A DNA stretch of 64,000 nucleotides from Bradyrhizobium sp. 200 (GCF_023100945.1 NZ_CP064689.1:6740001-6804000); one strand, 5' to 3'. Counted from the stretch's first letter, positions 1 through 9,805 are shown. Notes: a model not told the origin generated them from the letters alone. Program-made: numbers and translations.

Positions 1-2
1 CG

Positions 3-125
3 TTCGACACGCGCGAGTTCCACGATGTCGTCCTCGGCAGCGGTGCACTTCCCTTCGGACTTCTCAGCGAGCTCGTTGATCGCTGGATTGCAAGCAAAGG
101 CCCCGGCGCAACTTCTCGCGGCTAG
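3..125 (+). CDS. C-terminal end of a DUF885-family protein (5' end outside window)
   Basis: An open frame enters from the left edge and stops at TAG 123-125. The roughly 40 residues visible include FHDVVLGSGALP followed by LVDRWIAS, which resembles the C-terminal signature of bacterial DUF885 proteins, a family with M1/M32-like helical peptidase resemblance. The catalytic part lies outside the window, so only a family-level guess is possible. No other gene on this strand follows for 3 kb, so nothing can be inferred from context. Confidence 0.5.
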   Translation, partial: FDTREFHDVVLGSGALPFGLLSELVDRWIASKGPGATSRG

Positions 126-425
126 CGTGCGATGCGCGCAGATACAAGGCGGGACGATCTGATCCTGCTTCTGTCGCGTCATCTGGGCCGGACGAGAAAC
201 GAGGAGCCATCTTCCGGGTGGATTATGTGCCGACGGTCCAAATGAATCTGGTCGCCGAGGATCGAGCGGGCCGCCTGCAAAGAGGGTGAAATGGGTAGAA
301 ATTTCGATCTCCTGCCCCAGACATCTGAAAAAGGAACTGTCCACCCGTAACTTGGCCGCGGCCGAGGAAGCCGCGGCATTTTTGATTGGTTGGGCCGCGG
401 GCGAGACGACGTGTCCTGCGCCAAA

Positions 426-439
426 TTGATCCAGGTCAA
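426..439. promoter_or_regulatory. FixK/FNR-type box (TTGAT-N4-GTCAA), orphan
   Basis: The site reads TTGATCCAGGTCAA, an almost perfect TTGA-N6-TCAA dyad of the Crp/FNR (FixK2) class. It overlaps the stop codon of the EamA-type gene, and no obvious gene starts just downstream on either strand. It may be a relic or a chance match. Confidence 0.3.
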
Positions 440-1359
440 TCGTGCGGTTTGGAACGCAGGGCCAAGGGCATTCCAAGCGCCGACACGAGAACAGTGGCAG
501 CCCCTAGCCACTGTCTTGCAGTCAGGGTTTCCTGAAGGAAAACAGATGCGAAGATGGACGTAAACATCGGAACTAGCGGCAGCAACAGCGCGGCCGCGGT
601 CGCGCTCATGCGCTCCAGCGCAAGGCCGTAGAGAAGAAATGGAATTGACATGAGCAGCAATCCGGATGCGACCACCAAAATAACATCAGTGATAGTTGGC
701 GTGAGCGTCGGCAATGGACGAACACCAATCCATACACATCCCACTGCTGCGAACGCGACGATTTGGCTTGCTGTCGTAAGCCGCAGCGCATCGATCCGAC
801 GCGACATCAAACGGACTGTGACGCTGTAGAGTGAAGCAAATAGAACACCGCCGAGGACGAGGCCGACTCCCAGTCCGCGCGTTGCGTAGGGATCGGGTTC
901 AGAGGTCCAGCTCAGCAAACCAACTCCGGCAAAGGCCAACAAGCAGAGCAAGCCGACGCCCCGGTTGGGGGTCTCGCCAAGGATCAGCCACGCGAGGAGT
1001 ATGATCATTGGCGTTTCAACTGCGAACAGGATCGCTTCCACAGAAGCCGGTAGCATCGTCAGGCCGAAGATCGACAAACCAGACGCAAGCGCCGGCTGCA
1101 GGAGGCCCGGAAGGCCAGCACGCCAATCGCTCAAGCGTGGCGGCGCGCCTGACCAGATGGATAGTACGGTCAGGCTTGCGGCACTCACAGCCAACTGCCC
1201 TGTTAGTAGCGAGAGCGGCTCGATACAGCAGAGGGCGGCCTTGGACAGGACGTTGCCGATACTCCAACTAGCCATCGCAAGCGTTCCGCAAAGAAGCGGT
1301 ACGAAAAGGCTAGGCTGGTTCATCGGATGGCTTTTCGCTTGCATCAGAGCGTGTGACAC
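436..1359 (-). CDS. EamA/DMT-superfamily transporter
   Basis: A 307-residue integral membrane protein, largely hydrophobic, with about ten predicted membrane spans arranged as two EamA repeats (roughly residues 15-150 and 165-300). The end of the first repeat shows the typical FAVETPMIILLAWLILGE pattern, and the second ends in LLPLVPMFTSIFASVFLQE. The family exports metabolites, amino acids or drugs through the inner membrane; the substrate cannot be read from sequence. The listed start is a GTG. ATG codons at 1344 and 1323 are equally plausible because no strong ribosome binding site singles one out. It stands alone, next to an orphan FixK-type box at its 3' end. Confidence 0.8.
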   Translation of the reverse strand: MSHALMQAKSHPMNQPSLFVPLLCGTLAMASWSIGNVLSKAALCCIEPLSLLTGQLAVSAASLTVLSIWSGAPPRLSDWRAGLPGLLQPALASGLSIFGLTMLPASVEAILFAVETPMIILLAWLILGETPNRGVGLLCLLAFAGVGLLSWTSEPDPYATRGLGVGLVLGGVLFASLYSVTVRLMSRRIDALRLTTASQIVAFAAVGCVWIGVRPLPTLTPTITDVILVVASGLLLMSIPFLLYGLALERMSATAAALLLPLVPMFTSIFASVFLQETLTARQWLGAATVLVSALGMPLALRSKPHD

Positions 1360-1658
1360 CCAGGTTCGTGCAATAGATCAGCAGCCGCGGATAACTCCAT
1401 GGTTGGCTGACACGTCGCAATCAGCCTCCTCCAGAGATAGCGACCAAGGTTCTGGATGGTACCGGATCTGCGAGATAAAGAACCAGGGTGCTAACGTTAG
1501 GCATCGCTTGTTTGATCGTGAGGTTGATCACGATGACCGAACGGCTAACGGCCGAGTAATCCAAATCGGCCCGCATCCGTGTGACGCATCGAGCAAAGGA
1601 ACCAACCTAGCCGCTCCGAGAGAGCTACTCAGCATTTTATCAAAAAGCCGGCCAAGCA

Positions 1659-1865
1659 TCAGGAGCTGCGATCAGGCTCGGCGTCGCCATCTTTTTTGAG
1701 CGTCGGCCACTCCTCTGCGCGTCGGGCTAGCTTCTCATATTCCTCGGCGATCTTAAGGAGCCTATCTCTGGACTTGCCTTCAGCGAACGACACCGCTTTG
1801 GTCCGCGTCGCTTCCGCACGGCCTCGCCAGAATTTGGGATCGTAGAACGGATCTTTGGGTTTCAT
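1659..1865 (-). CDS. Small conserved Bradyrhizobium protein, copy 1
   Basis: A 68-residue, highly charged protein beginning MKPKDPFYDPKFW. It has a helical core (RAEATRTKA then RDRLLKIAEEYEKLARRAEEW) that resembles a very common family of short hypothetical proteins in Bradyrhizobium and relatives. Function is unknown. I chose the ATG at 1863-1865 because this is where similarity to the second copy at 23053-23253 begins. It marks the left end of the long duplication shared with 23.0-31.2 kb. Confidence 0.6.
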   Translation of the reverse strand: MKPKDPFYDPKFWRGRAEATRTKAVSFAEGKSRDRLLKIAEEYEKLARRAEEWPTLKKDGDAEPDRSS

Positions 1866-2435
1866 GTAGATGAGATGCACTTCGTACATGAAGAGAATGC
1901 GACACCGGCCCTCCGTATCATTACGTAGTCGCCCTCCCCGCACAATTCGCAAGGGGGCGCGATTCGCTTGAGAAAGCCGAAGCGGGTGCACACGTATTGA
2001 GCTGTTGATAAAGTTGCTTTGCTTATGCCTCACACAGCTCGGTGGCAGCCGGACCCAGCAAGATACGACCCATAGGCGCCACGATCTCCTTCGAAGGCGC
2101 GCTAGGTCAAGTTTCTTCCAGGACGAACGTGTAAAGGCGGCACATCTAAAGCGCCTGCCATCTCGGGAATAAACGCTCTTCGCTTTCGAACTGCTACCGC
2201 CGCGCGCAGTTTACGCTGACAAGGATCGCAAACCTATTCAATGTTTCGATCTCTCCACTTGCCTGCTTAAAGGGATCAGCCGTGCTGGAGCTGTCGCTTA
2301 CGTGCACGGCTCCGCTCGGGCTAGATGGGAATGGAACTGAGATTTGCCGTGAAAGGCCTCTCACTCTATTCGCGCCAGATGGCTCTTGGGCCTGCGAGTT
2401 TTAGGTATATCCACACGAGCAGTCCTGGCGAGGGC

Positions 2436-2466
2436 TTGAATCGCACGTAGCGTCAGATTGTACGAT
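2436..2466 (+). promoter_or_regulatory. NolA/MerR-type promoter repeat, copy 1 (class B)
   Basis: The -35 is TTGAAT, the spacer is 19 bp (core CGCACGTAGCGTCAGATTG) and the -10 is TACGAT. The over-long 19-bp spacer with a dyad is the hallmark of promoters activated by MerR-family proteins. The conserved tail ending in GGTGGCGCC follows. The nearest recognisable downstream sequence is the substrate-binding-protein remnant at about 2.9 kb. Confidence 0.6.
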
Positions 2467-2914
2467 CTTAAAAAACAGGTGGCGCCGCCTCTGGCCACTT
2501 CAAAGCTTCCCGCCAAGTGATGAGAATTGCTAATGCCCCACACTCGTGAGCTCACGTCGCAAAATCACGATGCTCGAGCACTTACCCGAAAGCGAACTGG
2601 TCTATCGGCCGCATCGCAAACTGGCCACGTTGCACCCGGAACAGGATGCGAATTTGGCCCGATCTGCGCAGCATGTGGGTGATAGCCCCGGCTGTTACAG
2701 ACCGCTCCTGGTTCTCTCTCCTCAACCAGATGCAGCTTCGGGAGCATGTTGGAGGTCGCTCAATCCACAATTGCCCCCGAGGTATATCTTACCGCTATCG
2801 TAACTTCTTTCGTCTAGCCGGGTCGCAATCGTTGTTTCGCTCGGCGTTGGCGGCTCTGGCTCATCGGCCGTTTAGCCGCCTCGATGCGCTCGGAAGTTAC
2901 GGTATCTACGAATA

Positions 2915-3030
2915 GGCGACCGAAGCACCGCTGCGATGGGTGTGCAGATACGCGAGTGCGCTTCCGCGGCCGTCAATGCTTTGAATGGTTCCGACCTGTT
3001 TCGCGGTAGACAGGTCATGCTGCGCTTCGC
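2915..3030 (+). pseudogene. Remnant of an ABC amino-acid substrate-binding protein gene
   Basis: The translated stretch GVQIRECASAAVNALNGSD and the nucleotides around it match residues about 40-70 of the intact substrate-binding protein at 59211-60317 (GVQLREGAAAAVDALNASG). The flanking bases align too, but there is no signal peptide, no upstream part and no continuation. It is a short dead fragment lying between a class-B promoter repeat and the acyl-CoA carboxylase operon. The same promoter-then-gene order occurs at 58.9-60.3 kb, which suggests a shared ancestral unit. Confidence 0.6.
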
Positions 3031-3153
3031 GCAGAAAGAACAATACCGCATGATTTATCGACTTGAAGAGGATATCGTGAATCAAAAGCAGCGAACGTAT
3101 CGGCTTGGTTTTTCAACGTACACCGCTGTGCAGCGACACTTGCTGTTGCTGCT

Positions 3154-3384
3154 GTGACGACAATGGGTCTATGCGCCGAACAGGCGGGTGCGCGAGATCG
3201 GCTGGCGACGCCGGAGGAACGAGAGGCTTGCACACCGGACGTGCTTCGCCTTTGTAGCAGCCACATACCTGATGCAGGAGCCATCACTGCCTGTCTCAGA
3301 GCCAAGTTCGTAAACCTGAGTGACCAATGTCGCTACGTGATATCGTTTCGAGACTCTGCCAAGGGAAAGGAAGGCTCGAAATGA
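3154..3384 (+). CDS. Small cysteine-containing, probably exported protein
   Basis: A 76-residue frame with a core CTPDVLRLCSSHIPDAGAIT followed by ACLRAKFVNLSDQC, containing four regularly spaced cysteines. I recall short periplasmic-looking proteins of this pattern being frequent in Bradyrhizobium. The GTG start at 3154 gives only part of a hydrophobic leader (VTTMGLCAEQAGA). The same frame continues upstream with CAATLAVAAV but finds no ATG, so the start or signal peptide may have been lost by mutation. Function is unknown. Confidence 0.45.
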   Translation: MTTMGLCAEQAGARDRLATPEEREACTPDVLRLCSSHIPDAGAITACLRAKFVNLSDQCRYVISFRDSAKGKEGSK

Positions 3385-3563
3385 GCCAGCGCCATAGCCC
3401 GGCGGCTTCGATTGCCCACGTTCGAGACTAGCCCCTGGGGCTGAATCCAGGAGGGTAACGCCGAATGGGGACAGATGAAAGGGCGCGGGCAATTGAGGCT
3501 GCACCAACCGCTTGCGAATGACGGAATTCTCGGCGCTGGGCACTTGCTTGGACGAACAGGCGA

Positions 3564-5036
3564 ATGCGTAAATTACCTTTCCAAACCATTCTGATCGCCA
3601 ACAGAGGCGAGATTGCCGTACGAATCATCAAGACCTTGCGAGGGCTGGGGCTTCGCTCTGCAGTTGTCTACCACGATGCGGATGCGGGGACGCCGGCTGT
3701 CGCCATGGCTGACACGGCGATTGCAATCAGCGGTCGCACGCCGATTGCCGCCTATCTCGATATCCCGCAAATCATTGCTGCTGCCCACAAGGCGAGCGCC
3801 GACGCTCTTCATCCGGGCTATGGATTTCTCTCCGAGAATGCTGAGTTCGCCAGGGCCGTCACAAAGGCGGGCATTGCTTTCATCGGGCCAGCTCCGGAAA
3901 GCATCGAGCTGATGGGCGACAAAATCAGGGCCCGCAACTTCGTTCAGCGGAACGGTTTTGCGGTTGCACCTTCGATCGAAGAAGATGATCCAGCGACATT
4001 CACATTCAGGGCGCGAACTGTTGGCGTTCCTTTGCTGGTGAAACCATCGGCTGGAGGTGGCGGCAAGGGCATGCGGATCGTGCGCGACCTCGCTAACTTG
4101 GAGGATGCGATTGCGCAGGCGCGCAGTGAGGCGCAGAGATACTTCGGCGATGGCCGGCTTTACGTCGAACGATACGTCGAAAACCCGCGGCACATCGAAG
4201 TTCAGGTGCTCGGCGACTCCTTCGGAAACGTGGTCCATCTCTTCGAGCGAGAGTGCTCGGTGCAGCGCCGGTTCCAGAAGGTCATCGAGGAGGCGCCGTC
4301 CCCCGCACTGTCGCCGGAGTTGCGCAGGCGGGTCTGCGAAGCTGCCGCGGGCATCGCGCGTGCCGCCAAGTACCAGAACGCAGGCACTGTCGAATTCATC
4401 TACGGCGGCGGAGAGTTCTATTTTCTTGAGATGAATACGCGTCTGCAAGTTGAGCATAGTGTGACCGAGATGATCACCGGCATCGATCTTGTTGCTCAAC
4501 AGATCTATGTCGCCGCGGGCCGCGAACTTGGATTTTCGCAGTCCGATATTGTCTCGAAAGGACAAGCGATCGAGGCTAGACTGTACGCGGAAGCCCCGGA
4601 ACGCGGATATGTTCCGACGACTGGCAAGGTACTTGTTCTTGAGTATCCGGACGGCGACGGCATACGGATCGACAGTGGCATCGTGCAAGGCCAGCAGATC
4701 ACGACAGCGTTCGATCCCATGCTCGCAAAGATCATCGTGCATTCGCCGACGCGCAATGAGGCTGCGCTGAAGGCCCATCGCGCGATCGGTGAACTGGTGC
4801 TTCTCGGCTGCGAGACAAACGCACACTTTCTCACACGTATCCTCCGCGACGAGGCTTTTCTGAGCGGACACGTCCATACGGGATATCTTGAGGAAAATCC
4901 GCACATCGCATCGGGCGAAGCTGCGTCCGACTTATCGGCCTTCCTCGCCACAGCCGCCCTCCTGACGAGACCTGTCCGCGAATCGGCAGATGCCGTGCCC
5001 GAGCTTCACGCCGCGCTGGGCAGCTGGAGAAACTGA
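3564..5036 (+). CDS. Biotin carboxylase subunit of an acyl-CoA carboxylase
   Basis: A 490-residue ATP-grasp biotin carboxylase, which carboxylates the biotin of the carrier protein using ATP and bicarbonate. Domains in order: N-terminal biotin-carboxylase fold (about 5-110, ILIANRGEIAVRIIKTLRGL), ATP-grasp (about 115-315, with the glycine-rich PSAGGGGKGMRIV loop, HIEVQVLGD, and EMNTRLQVEHSVTEMITGIDLV carrying the catalytic metal and bicarbonate residues, seen in pieces), and C-terminal domain to about 450. Length fits stand-alone AccC/MccA-type subunits. It overlaps nothing upstream and is followed one base after its stop by the carrier protein gene, forming an operon with the carboxyltransferase. 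A decayed second copy lies at about 23.9 kb. Confidence 0.9.
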   Translation: MRKLPFQTILIANRGEIAVRIIKTLRGLGLRSAVVYHDADAGTPAVAMADTAIAISGRTPIAAYLDIPQIIAAAHKASADALHPGYGFLSENAEFARAVTKAGIAFIGPAPESIELMGDKIRARNFVQRNGFAVAPSIEEDDPATFTFRARTVGVPLLVKPSAGGGGKGMRIVRDLANLEDAIAQARSEAQRYFGDGRLYVERYVENPRHIEVQVLGDSFGNVVHLFERECSVQRRFQKVIEEAPSPALSPELRRRVCEAAAGIARAAKYQNAGTVEFIYGGGEFYFLEMNTRLQVEHSVTEMITGIDLVAQQIYVAAGRELGFSQSDIVSKGQAIEARLYAEAPERGYVPTTGKVLVLEYPDGDGIRIDSGIVQGQQITTAFDPMLAKIIVHSPTRNEAALKAHRAIGELVLLGCETNAHFLTRILRDEAFLSGHVHTGYLEENPHIASGEAASDLSAFLATAALLTRPVRESADAVPELHAALGSWRN

Positions 5037-5037
5037 C

Positions 5038-5541
5038 GTGAAACACTCTTTTGAAGTTGATGGCGTAGATTATCAGCTATCGCTTTCACGCTGCCAACAG
5101 GGCTATCGCCTTCGCTTGTGTAATAAAGTGATTGCCCCAGTCGCGCTCTCCCAGCAAGCCGAGGGTTGCGGCGTCCTTACCATCGCTGGCGAAAGCGAAC
5201 CGGTCAGGTTCGCCATCGACGGCGAGGTCATTCACGTGCATATCCGCGGCAGGACGCGCATTTTGCACTACCGCGACCCGTTGAGAACGCTCGCTTGCGC
5301 GAATAATGAGGCGGATCATCTTCTGACCCGCGCGCCAATGCCGGGCCTCGTCGTGACGACCAGCGTTTCGCCTGGTCAATCCGTTTCCGCAGGCACGGCG
5401 CTCATGAAAATCGAGAGCATGAAGTTGGAAACCATCATACGCTCTTCACGGGACGGCGTGATTGACCGAATCCACTTCAACGAAGGCGAGAGCTTCGAGC
5501 GAGGCGCAGTGCTGGTTACGCTCTCCGATGAAGGGCGTTGA
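5038..5541 (+). CDS. Biotin carboxyl carrier protein
   Basis: A 167-residue protein with a C-terminal biotinyl domain (about residues 95-165). The motif IESMKLETI contains the lysine that would be biotinylated, and the upstream half-motif APMPGLVV is also present. The N-terminal half has no strong family signature. The GTG start sits one base after the biotin carboxylase stop (TGACGTG), giving tight translational coupling. An ATG further upstream exists in the same frame but lies inside the preceding gene. It links the biotin carboxylase and carboxyltransferase of this operon. A remnant of the same C-terminal domain is found at about 24.0-24.15 kb. Confidence 0.88.
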   Translation: MKHSFEVDGVDYQLSLSRCQQGYRLRLCNKVIAPVALSQQAEGCGVLTIAGESEPVRFAIDGEVIHVHIRGRTRILHYRDPLRTLACANNEADHLLTRAPMPGLVVTTSVSPGQSVSAGTALMKIESMKLETIIRSSRDGVIDRIHFNEGESFERGAVLVTLSDEGR

Positions 5542-5542
5542 G

Positions 5543-7150
5543 ATGCAGCGGATCGCTTCTGCAGCGGATGTCAAATCCCACGACTTTTGCCTCAACGAAC
5601 TCCACAACAAACGACTTGCGGCCGAATTAAAGGAACGGCAACGTGCCGCCCGCTTCAACCGTCCCGAACGGGACCTTGAGCGCCTGCGTCGGCAAAACAA
5701 GCTGTTTGTGCGTGATCGGATTGAGGCTTTGCTCGATCCAGAAACTCCGTTCCTCGAGCTTTCGACGCTAGCCGCTAACAAGGCTTACGACGGCGAGGTG
5801 CCTGGAGCAGCGCAGGTTGTCGGCATCGGCATCGTATCGGGTCGCGAAGTCATTGTTCACGCGGATGACGCGAGCGTGAAGGGCGGCGCATGGTACCCGC
5901 TATCTGTCAAGAAGATCGTGCGCGCTTTGGATATAGCGATCGAGAACCGTCTGCCCGTGGTTCATCTGTGCGACGGTGCTGGTGGATTCCTGCCTTTGCA
6001 GGCGGAGTTCTTCGCGGATCGGTATTACGCGGGTCGAATCTTCCGCAACCAATCCATTCTCTCAAAGATGGGAGTGCCGCAAGTCGCCATCGCAATGGGT
6101 CATTGCACCGCGGGAGGGGCGTACGTACCCGCACTTAGCGACTACAACATCATCGTGGAGGGAACGGGCGCGATTTTTCTAGGGGGCCCCCCAGTCGTGA
6201 AAGCGGCCACGGGCGAAACGGTATCCGTCGAAGAGCTTGGCGGCGCTCATATGCATACCAGCGTGTCTGGAACGAGTGACTATTTCGCACACTCCGAGAT
6301 GCACGCGATTGCCATCGCGCGGGACATTGTCGCTCGTTTCAATCGTGTTACGAAAGCCTCGATCAATAGGGTCGCTCCTGAGCCGCCCGCTTACGATGCG
6401 TCTGAGTTGTACGGCATTCTTCCCAGGGATCCTCGAGTGCAGTTCGACATGCGGGAGATTATCGCCCGTCTGGTCGACGGCAGCCGATTTCACGAATACC
6501 AGCCTCGCTATGGCGAGTCTTTGGTGTGCGGCTTCGCCCGCCTTTATGGATATCAGATCGGGCTTATTGCAAACAACGGTGCGCTGCTCAGCGATAGCGC
6601 GCTGAAGGGCGCTCACTTCATCCAATTGTGCGACAAGAATCGAACGCCCCTGCTGTTTCTGCAGAATATCACGGGTTTCATGGTCGGCCGCGAATACGAA
6701 CGGCGTGGCATCACCAAGGATGGCGCCAAGCTGATCATGGCCGTCTCTGGAGCGTCGGTGCCTAAATTCACGGTTATTTGCAACCGCTCCCACGGAGCGG
6801 GGACATTCGCTATGGCGGGACGAGCTTTCGATCCACGCTTTATGTTCTCCTGGCCGCAGTCTCAGATTTCAGCGATGGGTGCAGAGCAAGCGGCAGGCGT
6901 GCTTACCCATGTCAAGGCAAGACAATTGGCCCGGGCGGGTGGACGTTTATCGGAACAAGGTTTGGCGGCCATTCGAGAGCCTATTGTCGAAGAGTATCGG
7001 GAACGATCGAGCGCCTACTATGCAACTTCCGAAATCTGGGACGACGGCATTCTCGATCCCGTCGACACCAGAAACGCGCTCGCAATCGTCCTGAGCGCTT
7101 CGCTCAATACTCCCATCGAGCCGCCACGTTACGGCGTCTTCAGACTGTAG
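5543..7150 (+). CDS. Carboxyltransferase subunit (methylcrotonyl-/propionyl-CoA carboxylase beta type)
   Basis: A 535-residue crotonase-fold carboxyltransferase that would transfer the carboxyl group from biotin to an acyl-CoA. N-domain features include the oxyanion-hole region GHCTAGGAYVPALSD and FLGGPPVVKAATGE; the C-domain has LLFLQNITGFMVGREYE and SHGAGTFAMAGRAFDP. Length and motifs fit the methylcrotonyl-CoA carboxylase beta group, but the acyl-CoA substrate (methylcrotonyl, geranyl, propionyl or other) cannot be fixed from sequence alone. The ATG at 5543, two bases after the carrier stop and preceded by AAGGGCG, gives the usual family length; an ATG at 5528 is an alternative. It is the last member of the three-gene operon. 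Confidence 0.88.
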   Translation: MQRIASAADVKSHDFCLNELHNKRLAAELKERQRAARFNRPERDLERLRRQNKLFVRDRIEALLDPETPFLELSTLAANKAYDGEVPGAAQVVGIGIVSGREVIVHADDASVKGGAWYPLSVKKIVRALDIAIENRLPVVHLCDGAGGFLPLQAEFFADRYYAGRIFRNQSILSKMGVPQVAIAMGHCTAGGAYVPALSDYNIIVEGTGAIFLGGPPVVKAATGETVSVEELGGAHMHTSVSGTSDYFAHSEMHAIAIARDIVARFNRVTKASINRVAPEPPAYDASELYGILPRDPRVQFDMREIIARLVDGSRFHEYQPRYGESLVCGFARLYGYQIGLIANNGALLSDSALKGAHFIQLCDKNRTPLLFLQNITGFMVGREYERRGITKDGAKLIMAVSGASVPKFTVICNRSHGAGTFAMAGRAFDPRFMFSWPQSQISAMGAEQAAGVLTHVKARQLARAGGRLSEQGLAAIREPIVEEYRERSSAYYATSEIWDDGILDPVDTRNALAIVLSASLNTPIEPPRYGVFRL

Positions 7151-7186
7151 CGATCGGATCAGGCGCAAAGCGAGAAGGCGCTGATC

Positions 7187-7300
7187 ATGCCGATCCTTCG
7201 ATTTGACGGCTTCCAAATCGGCGGCTGGGTCTACCTCCACACTCACGGAAAGGAAGATAAGTGGAAGCGCATCACCTTCGCCGCGGCCTTCAGCCGATGA
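7187..7300 (+). CDS. Very small ORF downstream of the carboxylase operon
   Basis: A 37-residue frame starting MPILRFDGFQIGGWVYLHTH and preceded by AAGG at a reasonable spacing. It lies 36 bases after the carboxyltransferase stop. The residue mix looks protein-like, but I do not recognise it. It could be a real small gene or the trimmed end of something larger. Confidence 0.25.
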   Translation: MPILRFDGFQIGGWVYLHTHGKEDKWKRITFAAAFSR

Positions 7301-7665
7301 GAGCCGGATCTGAACTCAATGTGCTCCAGTATCGATACTTTCGAAGCAGCTAGAGGAGACCGGGTTCGAACCCGCTCCGGTGGCGACCACTGAGGCGCTG
7401 ATGCATCAGCGAAGTTTGACGCAACACGCGCGACCGGTTTCAGAAACGTTCTGTGCCAGCACCAGGTCATCACACGAATGGGATTCATCAGCTTCCGACG
7501 CCGATATGTCCTTGAGCGAACGCGATTTGCTGTCTCAAGCACGCAGCTTGCGCTTATCGCCTTTGGGGCCCGACTAGCTTTTCGCCTCTCAAAGGATCAA
7601 ATCCCGCGACCCAAGCGCCCGAAGCGACGTTCTCGTCGCCCCGAACGGACCGAAGAGCACACCTA

Positions 7666-8208
7666 GTGGACAAGCCCAACAAACAATCAACATTTGAAGA
7701 ACACTTCGATCAAGGGCAGGCGGTAAACGACGGGAAATGGCATCACGGCCTGAACCGCGAAGATACTCAGCGCGCCCCACGCAAGGTCCAAGTTCGCACA
7801 TTTGTCAGAGAGGCTGCCCTCGATTCAGTCCCGATTGCGCTTCGCGCTCTGATATTGATCAACTGTGGAGCTGGGCTTGCAGTCTTGTCATCTCTCGAAG
7901 GCGTAGAAACCAGAGCCACAATCGATCTGAGCCTTATCGGCGCCCTCTCTTCAGCAGCGATGTACTTCGCGTTGGGGGCTGCGCTCGCTTTCCTTGCAAT
8001 GTTCGCCGGCGCCGCTGCTGAAATGGCGGTTTCGAGGCTCAGGACTTGTGAGCCACAACGGATCCAAGAGGCGCGCCGCTTGCGCGCTGCGAACGCCGCG
8101 CACATTTGCCACGTCTGTTCGTTTATTTCCGCGCTGGCCTCGCTAGCTTTATTCACTTCTGGAATGGCCGAGGCGAGCTCCACACTGCCGATGCTTCTGC
8201 AGAGGTAA
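7666..8208 (+). CDS. Hypothetical inner-membrane protein
   Basis: A 180-residue protein starting at GTG. A polar N-terminal 60 residues is followed by three hydrophobic segments (about 62-85, 93-122 with ALGAALAFLAMFAGAAAEMA, and 145-170), so it is probably membrane anchored. I recognise no catalytic motif. It stands alone between the carboxylase operon and a short hypothetical gene. Function unknown. Confidence 0.5.
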   Translation: MDKPNKQSTFEEHFDQGQAVNDGKWHHGLNREDTQRAPRKVQVRTFVREAALDSVPIALRALILINCGAGLAVLSSLEGVETRATIDLSLIGALSSAAMYFALGAALAFLAMFAGAAAEMAVSRLRTCEPQRIQEARRLRAANAAHICHVCSFISALASLALFTSGMAEASSTLPMLLQR

Positions 8209-8279
8209 GCTGCCCAAGCGCCTTTGGACTTGACTAGAACCGAGCTCGCGAGCTGAGAACTGGCAGGAGCCCCTCGCCC

Positions 8280-8528
8280 ATGCAGTCCCCGAAATGCAAC
8301 TCCGATGATTGGTGCGAAATCGCGTCACATGATCCCTGGAGCGGCCGACCGATGATTGCCTGCAATGTCTGCGGCGAATATACTGTGCACAAGCCGGCCG
8401 AGCGCGAGGAGGCGTACGCGGTCATTGCCGGCGCCCTCACTGGCGAGCGCCAACACGATGCGCCGGCTGATGCGGGCAAGATCCTGGATGCCCTGGAGAA
8501 TGCTGGTCTAACGATCGCGCGCACCTGA
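8280..8528 (+). CDS. Small hypothetical protein with a CxxC pair
   Basis: An 82-residue frame with a good ribosome binding site (AGGAG about ten bases before the ATG). It contains CNVCGEYTVHKPAEREEAY and further cysteines, hinting at a small metal-binding fold in the N-terminal half and a helical C-terminal half. No family recognised. Confidence 0.4.
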   Translation: MQSPKCNSDDWCEIASHDPWSGRPMIACNVCGEYTVHKPAEREEAYAVIAGALTGERQHDAPADAGKILDALENAGLTIART

Positions 8529-9774
8529 AAACGAATAAAAGACCGACCCGTCCATGAACCACACCGTTCTAAGCCCGCAGACCAGACGTCCCGCGGGTCG
8601 ATAAAAGGGGACTATCGAGGCGGTGCGTGATCGTAATGCGAGGCTTCACGCCGCTATCACCGATCTGAAGCGGCAGGTCGAGCGAGTGGCATCGAGCCAG
8701 CACGATCAGCATTTTAGCCGACTATTTCCGTACCCCACCCTCTTGCGCCCGCACCACCTCGAGGAGACCACATTCATGAATGCTGCGTAATGGCTCGCGG
8801 CTCTGAGCCGCATGTATTGCACAGTGGAAGATACGCTCGAGTCGGGGATTGGTGCGCGATCCGGTGGAGCTGCTGGGTAGTTGCGCCGAGATCTATGCAA
8901 GGTCGAGGGGCCCGGTCACGTCATTGTGCGTGTCGTTCTTGGGGCAATAACAGTCGCCGTTGTCGACACAACTTGGCTAGGTCACGGCGGGTTTCCTTTT
9001 GGATTCGTTCCTCTCATTCTTTGCGCCCCATCGTGATCTTAAGCTTCTTGGGTTCAATAATTACAGCGTCGACCGTCACGTGGTGGCGATGTCGCGCGCG
9101 GCGCAAGGAGCGGAAGCACGATTCAGGAGGCTCAGCCGCTTTGAAGTTGTCAGCCTCGACGATCCAGAAGCTAAACGACTTCCAGACACTGCCTAGCGAC
9201 TGTTACGAGTTCTCGACTTCGCGCCTGCCTGTGCGGAATCCGGGCCTTTGTCGTGAACAGCCGGTAAGCGATCGCCATTGTCCGTGGACGCTCCTGATGG
9301 ACGATTGCGCCCTCGAGCCCATCTGACACGACAACGCTAGGTGTCGTGACGATCTCGATGAAAAAGATCCTAGGATAACCATGTAACCTACGGGCCGTAC
9401 GGCTGTTGTCGGCGATAGTCGTCCAGCCATGTTCGTCAGCCCAAGCCAGGATGAGTTCTGAAGGCTTGATCTGGCGTCCATCCCGATCGATTCGATAACC
9501 AGCATGAATGTGGGAAATATCATGACTTGCGCGAGGACCCCTGCACTGGTGGCCGCCGCGCGCGGCCCGCTCCTCGGCCGCCAAGATTTCTCAGTCGTCC
9601 TGGTCTGCCTGGAAACACGCGCAGAACGTGTTTCCATTCAGCTAAACTGCCCTGGGAGGGCGGTTTCTCAGAGGGCGGCGGGCTGCACTTGGTCGCTTGT
9701 GTCCCCGTCACTCTGGAACGCGCGAGATTGCATATTGGGCGGCACAAACGTTTCAGCCAAGCCATTAAAAGGGA
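8529..9774. other. Gene-poor stretch
   Basis: Open frames are present on both strands but none has a recognisable motif, ribosome binding site or consistent coding look. I see degraded coding-like pieces only. Confidence 0.5.
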
Positions 9775-9805
9775 TTGAACCTGACGCTGCGTTAGGTTGT
9801 AGGAA
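9775..9805 (+). promoter_or_regulatory. NolA/MerR-type promoter repeat, copy 2 (class A)
   Basis: The -35 is TTGAAC, the spacer is 19 bp (CTGACGCTGCGTTAGGTTG) and the -10 is TAGGAA. A truncated nolA start follows six bases later, in the same arrangement as at the intact nolA gene. Confidence 0.6.

Noticed and set aside
7361..7374. tRNA T-arm-like palindrome CGGGTTCGAACCCG, possible attachment site
   Set aside because: The five-base T-stem does not pair in tRNA register, and no anticodon or acceptor arms can be folded around it.
9171..9637. Two overlapping minus-strand frames of about 140 codons
   Set aside because: Neither shows a known motif or start signal, and both overlap a third frame on the other strand; coding status cannot be supported.
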